A DNA stretch of 7,079 nt from DAONDQ01 sp035402645 (GTDB lineage Bacteria; Cloacimonadota; Cloacimonadia; Cloacimonadales; DAONDQ01). A program made the position numbers and the translations under genes. Where the stretch lies: assembly GCA_035402645.1 (NCBI GenBank), contig DAONDQ010000136.1, positions 1 through 7,079 on the forward strand. The letters are read 5' to 3'. The notes under the pieces were generated by a model. The model was given only the letters and a program-made list of their open reading frames with translations. It was not told the origin of the DNA and made no database searches. Shown one piece after another: positions 1 through 5,922 of the stretch (position 1 is the first letter of the stretch; every line of letters begins with the position of its first letter).

Positions 1-1692
1 ATGATGGTTTACCCGGAAGGAGTCTTTTATAAAAAAGTCTCCATAGAAGACGTGAATGAGATCGTAGAGGAACACTTCCTGAAGGGAAGACCTGTCAAGC
101 GTCTCATGATGCAAGGGGAAGATGCGAAGGAACTCGCAACTGCTCCAGAAATACCTTTCTACCAGAAACAGGTAAAAGTTGCTTTAGCAAACTGTGGTTA
201 TATCGATCCGGAAAGTTTGGATGAATATATTGCCACAGGCGGTTATGAAGCACTCGGAACTGTTTTAACCACCATGAACCAGGAAGAATTGATCGAAATC
301 GTGAAGAAGTCCGGTTTACGTGGTCGTGGTGGGGCAGGTTTCCCAACCTGGTTAAAATGGAAACTTACTTATGATGTAAAGAAAACTCCGAAATATGTGA
401 TTTGCAATGGTGACGAAGGTGACCCGGGTGCATTTATGGATCGTTCCCTTCTCGAAGGTGATCCGCATCGTGTGCTCGAAGGCATGATCATTGCCGCATA
501 TGCAATCGGAGCCAATAAGGGTTTCTTCTATATCCGCGCTGAATATCCATTGGCAATCAAGAGAATCAAACTTGCGATCGAGCAGGCTCGTGAACTTGGA
601 TTGCTCGGCAATGACATATTTGGTTCGGGTTTCACTTTTGATGCTGAAGTTCGTGCGGGAGCCGGTGCATTTGTATGCGGCGAAGAAACTGCATTGATTT
701 CATCCATTGAAGGTGAAAGAGGACATCCAAGACCCAAGCCGCCATATCCATCCGTGCAAGGTCTTTGGGATCAACCCACGATGGTGAATAACGTTGAGAC
801 ATTGGCAAATCTTCAATCCATTATCCGTAATGGTGCTGATTGGTTTGCTTCCATGGGAACTGAAAAAAGCAAAGGCACAAAGGTATTTGCGCTGACTGGT
901 GATGTCCAGAATACCGGGCTTGTTGAAGTTCCTATGGGAATCACGCTGCGTGAGTTGATCTTCAATGTAGGTGGCGGAATCACCAACAATGGAAAATTCA
1001 AGGCTGTACAGCTTGGAGGTCCATCAGGCGGAGCTTTATCCACAGAGCATCTCGATGTAGAGGTGGATTACGAATCTCTGAAGGCAAACGGTGCCATGAT
1101 GGGATCAGGTGGTGTTATTGTGATGAACGATAACAACTGTATGGTCAATGTTGCCAAGTTCTTCCTTGATTTCTGTGTTGATGAATCCTGTGGTAAATGC
1201 TCACCATGCCGCATCGGTTTGAAACAAATGTACGATATCTTGGAACGAATCACGAAAGGTGAAGGTAAACCTTCAGACCTTGATGAATTACAGAAGATTG
1301 GTGAAACAGTCATCCAACTGTCTTTATGCGGACTTGGACAGACCGGACCCAATCCTGTCCTAAGCATGATACACCATTTCCGTGAAGAATATGAAGCGCA
1401 TATCAATAACAAGATGTGCCCTGCAAAGGTCTGTCTCGATTTGATGCATTTCAACATCGATAAGAATCGTTGTATCGGTTGTTCTCTCTGCGCAAGGAAA
1501 TGTCCAGTTACTTGTATTTCCGGAAGCAGGGAAGAAAAGTACACGATTCATCAAGTTGATTGTATCAAATGTGGAACATGCTTCGAAGTATGTCCTGTGA
1601 AGGCTATCGACAAGGTTGCAGGGATTCATCCGGATGTTACTGCCAAGAAAAAACAAGATGAAATAGATAAATTAATGGAAGAACCCTTCTAA
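1..1692 (+). CDS. hydB: HydB/HndC-type flavin subunit of [FeFe]-hydrogenase, 5'-truncated
   Basis: Diaphorase-type subunit (NuoF family) that binds FMN and NAD(P)H and passes electrons between the nucleotide, the hydrogenase subunit and probably ferredoxin, in a soluble cytoplasmic complex. Visible domains of the 563 residues: the tail of a thioredoxin-like domain (about 1-38); the FMN/NADH-binding 51-kDa fold with the glycine-rich FMN motif at 108-120 and NGDEGDPGAFMDR at 136-148; an SLBB domain (about 295-345); the N3-type [4Fe-4S] ligands C397, C400, C403 and C443; and two C-terminal [4Fe-4S] ferredoxin motifs (C491/494/497/501 and C521/524/527/531). A CPAxxC pair (C473, C478) precedes the ferredoxins. 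The ATG at base 1 is almost certainly internal: the first residues align with residue 58 onward of the paralogue at 2235, so about 55-60 N-terminal codons, including any [2Fe-2S] ligands, lie outside. W117 stands where the paralogue has Gly in the FMN motif. An 87-base gap separates it from the next gene. The family is certain; NAD versus NADP preference is not visible. Confidence 0.93.
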   Translation: MMVYPEGVFYKKVSIEDVNEIVEEHFLKGRPVKRLMMQGEDAKELATAPEIPFYQKQVKVALANCGYIDPESLDEYIATGGYEALGTVLTTMNQEELIEIVKKSGLRGRGGAGFPTWLKWKLTYDVKKTPKYVICNGDEGDPGAFMDRSLLEGDPHRVLEGMIIAAYAIGANKGFFYIRAEYPLAIKRIKLAIEQARELGLLGNDIFGSGFTFDAEVRAGAGAFVCGEETALISSIEGERGHPRPKPPYPSVQGLWDQPTMVNNVETLANLQSIIRNGADWFASMGTEKSKGTKVFALTGDVQNTGLVEVPMGITLRELIFNVGGGITNNGKFKAVQLGGPSGGALSTEHLDVEVDYESLKANGAMMGSGGVIVMNDNNCMVNVAKFFLDFCVDESCGKCSPCRIGLKQMYDILERITKGEGKPSDLDELQKIGETVIQLSLCGLGQTGPNPVLSMIHHFREEYEAHINNKMCPAKVCLDLMHFNIDKNRCIGCSLCARKCPVTCISGSREEKYTIHQVDCIKCGTCFEVCPVKAIDKVAGIHPDVTAKKKQDEIDKLMEEPF

Positions 1693-1767
1693 GGATATTC
1701 GAATTGAAGAGTTCAGGTTTTTTTAACGTCATAAATGAATTTGTTCTAATAACCTATATTCCCTTTT

Positions 1768-1778
1768 AGGAGAGAGAG
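1768..1778 (+). promoter_or_regulatory. Shine-Dalgarno site of the NuoE/HydC-like gene
   Basis: AGGAG at 1768-1772, within a longer purine run, lies 7 bases before the ATG at 1780. It supports that start; the encoded N-terminus is also the expected length for a short NuoE-type protein. Confidence 0.75.
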
Positions 1779-1779
1779 T

Positions 1780-2235
1780 ATGTATCGCCAAATATTTGAC
1801 AAATACGCTCCAACAAAAGATAATCTTATCTATATTCTCCATGAGATACAGGATACGCATCCTCAGCATTATATCTCTGAAGAAGCTGTAACTGAAATCT
1901 CCAAGTATCTGGGTGTTCCCGTGAATCATATTTATAGTGTTATCACATTTTACACCATGTATAGCACAAAACCCAGAGGAAAGAACATCATTCGTCTGTG
2001 TGAATCACCACCTTGTTATTTGAAGGGTTCCGATAACATCCTTCGAAAGCTCATGACAATATTGCAAGTCAAACCAGGTGAGACCACAGAAGACGGTTTA
2101 TTCACTCTTGAACTTGCAGCATGCCTTGGTGTTTGTGGAAATGCACCTGTCATGATGATCAATCAGGACGTCTATGGTGACCTAACAGATACCCGTGTTG
2201 TTGAAATCATCAACAAGATCAAGGGAGGCAAATAA
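1780..2235 (+). CDS. hydC: NuoE/HydC-type [2Fe-2S] subunit of the hydrogenase
   Basis: Small electron-transfer subunit (24-kDa NuoE family, 151 residues) that carries one [2Fe-2S] cluster beside the flavin of its NuoF-type partner. An N-terminal helical domain (about 1-65) is followed by a thioredoxin-like ferredoxin fold. The four cluster ligands are visible as C74-x4-C79 and C115-x3-C119, with the typical NAPVMM stretch just after. Length is near the family norm (about 150-170). The start has a clear Shine-Dalgarno site. The stop codon overlaps the ATG of the next gene by one base (TAATG), which suggests translational coupling and matched amounts with the flavin subunit at 2235. By family knowledge it is HydC of HydABC hydrogenases or NuoE of complex I; the adjacent HydA selects the hydrogenase role. 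Because it sits between two NuoF-like genes, its true partner, or whether it serves both, cannot be told from sequence. Confidence 0.95.
   Translation: MYRQIFDKYAPTKDNLIYILHEIQDTHPQHYISEEAVTEISKYLGVPVNHIYSVITFYTMYSTKPRGKNIIRLCESPPCYLKGSDNILRKLMTILQVKPGETTEDGLFTLELAACLGVCGNAPVMMINQDVYGDLTDTRVVEIINKIKGGK
2222..2228 (+). promoter_or_regulatory. Shine-Dalgarno site inside the 3' end of the NuoE-like gene
   Basis: AGGGAGG lies within the last codons of the upstream gene, 6 bases before the ATG at 2235. Together with the one-base TAATG overlap it fixes the start of the second flavin subunit and indicates coupled translation. Confidence 0.75.
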
Positions 2236-3794
2236 TGAAGTACTATCGCAGTCATTTATTGATTGGGATGAATGAAGCTTCCCTTTCTGCCGGAGTCAAG
2301 GAATTCGAAGCAGAACTTCGCAATGAATTGACCAAGCACAATCTCCAGGACGAGATCAATGTCCTCGAGACTGGTCCGTTGAGTTTCTTTGGCAAGGGAA
2401 TCTGCATGACAGTGTTCCCTGAAAATACACAGTATGCTGATGTGAAGATGGAAGACATTCCTGAACTCGTCAGTGAGCACTTCCTGAAGGGACGCGTTGT
2501 GAAGCGTCTTGTATTTGAAGGTGTTCTTCAAGGTGAAGCTAAATTAAATTATGCTGAACGTATCGTGCTCGATAATTCCGGTTTGATCGATCCTGACAGT
2601 ATTGATGAATATGTCGGAAGGGGCGGATACGAAGCATTGGAAAAGGCAATCCTAAAGATGAAGCCAATGGAAGTGGTGGAAGAAGTCAAGAAATCCGGCC
2701 TTCGCGGTCGAGGCGGAGCAGGTTTCCCCACTGGTTTGAAGTGGAGTTTCACTGCCCCAATTCAAACAGATCAGAAATTCGTTGTGATCAATGCTGACGA
2801 AGGAGAACCGGGAACTTTCAAGGATCGTTTGATCATGGAAGGCGACCCACACAAACTTCTTGAAGGTATATCCATCTGTGCTTATGCAGTTGGTGCTTCC
2901 AAAGCCTATATCTACATTCGTGGTGAGTATCACCTTTGTATCGAAAGATTGCGTCATGCGATCCAACAGGCAAAAGTATATGGTATTCTTGGCGATCATA
3001 TATTCGGTTCTGACTTCTCTCTCGACATCGATATCAAGATCGGTGCCGGCGCATATGTTTGCGGAGAGGAAACTGCCTTGATCGAATCACTCGAAGGAAA
3101 TCGCGGTAATCCACGCTGGAAACCACCATTCCCTGGAGTTGAGGGATTATGGAAGAAACCGACAGTAGTCAATAACGTGGAAACCCTGGCCAGCGTTCCT
3201 TATATCATCAAGAACGGTGCTGAAGCTTTTGCAAAGCGCGGGACTTCTGATTGCACGGGCACCAAGGTTTACACGATACTTGGTGAAGTCGCCCATCCCG
3301 GATTATGCGAAGTCGATATGGGAACCACCATGCGTACCATCATCAATGAGTACGGTGGTGGCATGAAGAAAGGCATTAAGTTCAAAGCCGCTCTTGTTGG
3401 CGGTGCTGCAGGTGTATTCCTGCCAGACAGCATGCTTGATGTGAAGATGGACTTTGCCAGCCTGAATCAATATGCAGCAGTGCTTGGTTCAGGTGCAGTC
3501 CTTGTCATGAATGAGAATACCAGCATTGTTGACATGCTTTATTCCATATTGAAGTTCTTCCGTCATGAATCATGCGGAAAATGCTCACCATGTCGTATCG
3601 GTACTCAGGAATTGTATGACCTGATCGTTAAAATTAAGAAAGGTAACGGAACGAAGGAAGATTTGGATAAGATGGAACTCCTTGCAGAAGTGATGAAGCA
3701 AACTGCATTCTGCGCATTGGGTCAATCACCGATCATGCCGATTCAAAGTGCCTTTGAACATTTCAAGGATGAATTCCTGGCATTGGTTCATTGA
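2235..3794 (+). CDS. Second NuoF/HydB-like flavin subunit, no C-terminal ferredoxin domain, cysteine-free N-terminal Trx-like domain
   Basis: NADH-binding flavoprotein of the NuoF family (519 residues), paralogous to the gene at 1-1692. Order: thioredoxin-like domain (about 1-95); 51-kDa FMN/NADH fold with GRGGAGFPTGLKW at 158-170 and NADEGEPGTFKDR at 186-198; SLBB domain (about 345-395); N3-type [4Fe-4S] ligands C447, C450, C453 and C493. The protein ends shortly after C493, so it lacks the double ferredoxin tail of the first paralogue. The N-terminal domain resembles that of HydB proteins, but the positions that hold the four [2Fe-2S] cysteines there read G11, S16, P48 and F52 here, so it should carry no cluster. 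Its nucleotide loop is of the complex I NuoF type (GEPGTFKDR) rather than the HydB type (GDPGAFMDR). It is translationally coupled to the NuoE-like gene and sits 58 bases before hydA. It probably forms a NuoE-NuoF diaphorase module in the hydrogenase complex; whether it joins or replaces the first flavin subunit is unknown. Confidence 0.93.
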   Translation: MKYYRSHLLIGMNEASLSAGVKEFEAELRNELTKHNLQDEINVLETGPLSFFGKGICMTVFPENTQYADVKMEDIPELVSEHFLKGRVVKRLVFEGVLQGEAKLNYAERIVLDNSGLIDPDSIDEYVGRGGYEALEKAILKMKPMEVVEEVKKSGLRGRGGAGFPTGLKWSFTAPIQTDQKFVVINADEGEPGTFKDRLIMEGDPHKLLEGISICAYAVGASKAYIYIRGEYHLCIERLRHAIQQAKVYGILGDHIFGSDFSLDIDIKIGAGAYVCGEETALIESLEGNRGNPRWKPPFPGVEGLWKKPTVVNNVETLASVPYIIKNGAEAFAKRGTSDCTGTKVYTILGEVAHPGLCEVDMGTTMRTIINEYGGGMKKGIKFKAALVGGAAGVFLPDSMLDVKMDFASLNQYAAVLGSGAVLVMNENTSIVDMLYSILKFFRHESCGKCSPCRIGTQELYDLIVKIKKGNGTKEDLDKMELLAEVMKQTAFCALGQSPIMPIQSAFEHFKDEFLALVH

Positions 3795-3840
3795 GCCGAA
3801 AGTCAATCATCTTGATAGTAAAATAATGAGGAGAAATCCT

Positions 3841-3846
3841 GGAGGT
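3841..3846 (+). promoter_or_regulatory. Shine-Dalgarno site of hydA
   Basis: GGAGGT lies just upstream of the ATG at 3853 with good spacing. It supports that ATG as the start, which also begins directly with the expected [2Fe-2S] ferredoxin-like fold. Confidence 0.75.
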
Positions 3847-3852
3847 AAATAA

Positions 3853-5634
3853 ATGGCAAAGTTATTCAATATATGGATAGATGGAAAGGCTTTCGACGTT
3901 GAAGAAGGACTTACTATCCTTGAAGCTGCCAAAAAAAATGGGATGCATATTCCCACATTATGTTATCATCCTGATCTGCCGCCAACTGCGAATTGCGGAA
4001 TCTGCGTTGTTGAGATCGAAGGCAGCCCGGCTCTGAAGCGTGCATGCTGCACACCGGTCGCACCCGGGATGAAGGTAAATACCAACAACAAAAAAATCAG
4101 AGCATATCGTAAGTTGCTTGTTGAAATGATTTTATCAGATCACGATGTAACCTGCCCAACATGTTCTGCCAATGGAAAGTGTGAATTACAGGATCTGGCA
4201 AACAATCTGAGTGCCAATCCCGATGAACTTCCTTCCATTCTCAATAAAGTCCCGATCGATGAAACCAGCCCTTCCATCATCAGGGATAACAATAAGTGTA
4301 TCTCCTGCGGAAGATGCGTTACTGTTTGTAATGAAACACAAACTGTTTATGCCCTTACCTTCGCGGATAGAGGTATCGAAGGTCATATCGATACTGCTTT
4401 CGGTTTGGGAATGGCAAACAGCCCCTGTGTAAATTGCGGTCAGTGCACTGTCTACTGCCCAACAGGTGCATTGCGTGAAAACTCTGAAATAGATAAGGTA
4501 TGGGAAGCCATCCTCGATCCTACCAAACATGTGATCGTTCAGGAAGCTCCTGCAGTCCGTGTTGCCTTGGCTGAAGAATTCGGCATGGAACCAGGGCTTG
4601 CAACACCAGGTAAAATGTATGCCGCACTTCGTAAGATTGGTTTCGATGCTGTGATGGACACAAACTTTACAGCAGACCTGACAATCATGGAAGAGGGTAC
4701 AGAATGCGTTGAACTGATTAAAGCCGGAAACCCGAAGCCTTTGATCACTTCATGTTCACCCGGTTGGATCAAGTTCATGGAAACATATTATCCTGACCTT
4801 GCTGATTGTATCTCAACTGCCAAATCACCCATGTCCATGTTTGGTGTGTTGGCAAAGACATACTATGCCAAGGAAAAGGGAATCGATCCAGCGAATATCG
4901 TCAGCGTTGCCATCATGCCCTGTACGGCTAAGAAGTTTGAAGCCCGTCGTCCTGAAATGCATGATTCCGGTTACCAGGATGTTGATAATGTCCTCACTAC
5001 CCGCGAATTCATCCGCATGATCAAGGAAGCTGGCATTGACTTCAAGCATGTCGAACCAGAGGATCCTGATGGGCTGATGAGTTATTACACTGGTGCCGGT
5101 ACCATTTTTGGTGTGACCGGCGGTGTGATGGAAGCTGCCGTTCGTTCTGCCTACACACTTATTACCGGCAAAGAACTGGAAGATGTTGATATCAAGGCTG
5201 TTCGTGGATTCGAAGGGATCAAGGAAGCCGAAGTCAATATTGATGGTGTTGTCGTCAGCGTCGCTGTCGCACATGGATTAGGCAATGCACGTAAACTGAT
5301 GGACCAGGTTCGCGAACAACTGAAAACAACCGGAAAGTCAAAATGGAATTTCATCGAAATCATGGCTTGCCCCGGTGGTTGTGTCGGTGGTGGCGGTCAG
5401 CCTTATGGCAACGATATGGCGCATCGCGCACGTAAGGGACAGGGATTGTATGATGAAGACAGAGGATTACCAGTCCGTAAGTCTCACCACAATCCTGAAG
5501 TTCTCAAGATATATGAGAAGTTCCTCGGTAAGCCAAATTCCGAACTTGCTCATAAATTGCTTCATACCCATTACTTCAAGAGGTCCCAGACTTCCGGACA
5601 GGTATTGGAAGAAGCCACTCACAAACATCATTAA
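3853..5634 (+). CDS. hydA: [FeFe]-hydrogenase catalytic subunit HydA (M3-type)
   Basis: Catalyses reversible 2H+ + 2e- = H2 at the H-cluster, in the cytoplasm (no signal peptide or membrane segment). Domains of the 593 residues: plant-type [2Fe-2S] ferredoxin (C37, C48, C51, C65 or C66); NuoG-like His-ligated [4Fe-4S] (H97, C101, C104, C110); two [4Fe-4S] clusters (C149/152/155/159 and C192/195/198/202); H-cluster domain (about 225-510) with L1 TSCSPGW at 299-305, L2 MPCTAKKFE at 355-363 and L3 EIMACPGGCVGG at 502-513 (C506, C510); and a small-subunit-like C-terminal part. L1 has Ser302 where the textbook TSCCPxW motif has its second Cys. There is no extra C-terminal [2Fe-2S] domain such as the longer Thermotoga HydA has. 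It is the last gene of the operon, ends in a double stop (TAATAA), and a terminator follows. The flavin and NuoE-like partners make it a probable NAD/ferredoxin-linked bifurcating enzyme; that coupling is inferred from context. No HydE, HydF or HydG maturase gene is in the window. Confidence 0.97.
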   Translation: MAKLFNIWIDGKAFDVEEGLTILEAAKKNGMHIPTLCYHPDLPPTANCGICVVEIEGSPALKRACCTPVAPGMKVNTNNKKIRAYRKLLVEMILSDHDVTCPTCSANGKCELQDLANNLSANPDELPSILNKVPIDETSPSIIRDNNKCISCGRCVTVCNETQTVYALTFADRGIEGHIDTAFGLGMANSPCVNCGQCTVYCPTGALRENSEIDKVWEAILDPTKHVIVQEAPAVRVALAEEFGMEPGLATPGKMYAALRKIGFDAVMDTNFTADLTIMEEGTECVELIKAGNPKPLITSCSPGWIKFMETYYPDLADCISTAKSPMSMFGVLAKTYYAKEKGIDPANIVSVAIMPCTAKKFEARRPEMHDSGYQDVDNVLTTREFIRMIKEAGIDFKHVEPEDPDGLMSYYTGAGTIFGVTGGVMEAAVRSAYTLITGKELEDVDIKAVRGFEGIKEAEVNIDGVVVSVAVAHGLGNARKLMDQVREQLKTTGKSKWNFIEIMACPGGCVGGGGQPYGNDMAHRARKGQGLYDEDRGLPVRKSHHNPEVLKIYEKFLGKPNSELAHKLLHTHYFKRSQTSGQVLEEATHKHH

Positions 5635-5647
5635 TAATCAATGATAT

Positions 5648-5688
5648 AAAAGCCCGCTATCTATCATAGAAGCGGGCTTTTTCTTTTA
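5648..5688 (+). terminator. Rho-independent terminator of the hydrogenase operon
   Basis: The arms AAAAGCCCGCT (5648-5658) and AGCGGGCTTTT (5671-5681) pair perfectly. The inner bases can extend the stem (TCTA/TAGA around TCA) past one bulged A at 5659. A T-rich tract follows (TTTTTTCTTTT). It starts about 13 bases after the hydA stop. The A-run on the left side could let it work weakly for the convergent - strand gene, but that gene ends about 235 bases away. Confidence 0.92.
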
Positions 5689-5822
5689 ATCAGTGATTTC
5701 CAACTTGATTATCTTTTAGTCAAACATAGCTTTGCACATACAAATTTCCAAAAAATACCCATTGAGCGATTCTAAAAATTCACTCGAATCTCAGTAAAGG
5801 ATACCTTAATCATCTCTTAAAT

Positions 5823-5877
5823 CTTGAGGGATTCTTGAGAGAGGCTTAGGAGAGGTTTGAGGGAGGCTTAGCTCTTT
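5823..5877. repeat. Degenerate 11-nt purine-rich tandem repeat
   Basis: Four consecutive 11-base units read CTTGAGGGATT, CTTGAGAGAGG, CTTAGGAGAGG and TTTGAGGGAGG, followed by a partial fifth starting CTTAG. The AGGCTTAG octamer recurs exactly at 5842-5849 and 5864-5871. The units lie in the non-coding gap between the two convergent genes, close to the methyltransferase 3' end. No function can be assigned; it may be a simple slippage-derived repeat. Confidence 0.55.
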
Positions 5878-5913
5878 CTCTTATTCTGGACTATAGTAAT
5901 TGAATAAGGGGAA
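5875..5913. other. Imperfect hairpin downstream of the methyltransferase gene
   Basis: Perfect 7-base arms CTTATTC (5880-5886) and GAATAAG (5902-5908) enclose a 15-base loop. On the + strand transcript the stem could extend to 12 pairs with two G-U pairs (5875-5886 with 5902-5913). No T-tract follows on either strand, so this is not a standard intrinsic terminator. It lies 10 bases beyond the - strand stop codon and could shape that transcript's 3' end. Confidence 0.3.
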
Positions 5914-5922
5914 TATAGAGAT

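Noticed and set aside
1068..1544. Long - strand ORF of 158 codons, and similar antisense ORFs within hydB and hydA
   Set aside because: They are shadows of strongly conserved iron-sulfur protein genes on the + strand, with no family features of their own.
1693..1779. Possible internal terminator or promoter in the 87-base gap (T7 run near 1718, TATATT at 1755)
   Set aside because: No convincing stem precedes the T run and no -35-like hexamer lies at suitable spacing from TATATT; continuous operon transcription is simpler.
3826..3852. An 8-codon mini-ORF (MRRNPGGK) whose TAA abuts the hydA ATG
   Set aside because: It overlaps the hydA Shine-Dalgarno site, has no ribosome binding site of its own and no leader-peptide composition; the abutting stop is probably chance.
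5764..5792. GATTC/GAATC inverted repeat in the intergenic gap
   Set aside because: Only five pairs with a 13-base loop and no T-tract; expected by chance in AT-rich sequence.
5690..5922. Possible CRISPR array, tRNA, or riboswitch in the intergenic gap
   Set aside because: The repeats are too short and contiguous for CRISPR, no cloverleaf is visible, and the flanking genes are convergent, so no 5' leader is expected here.
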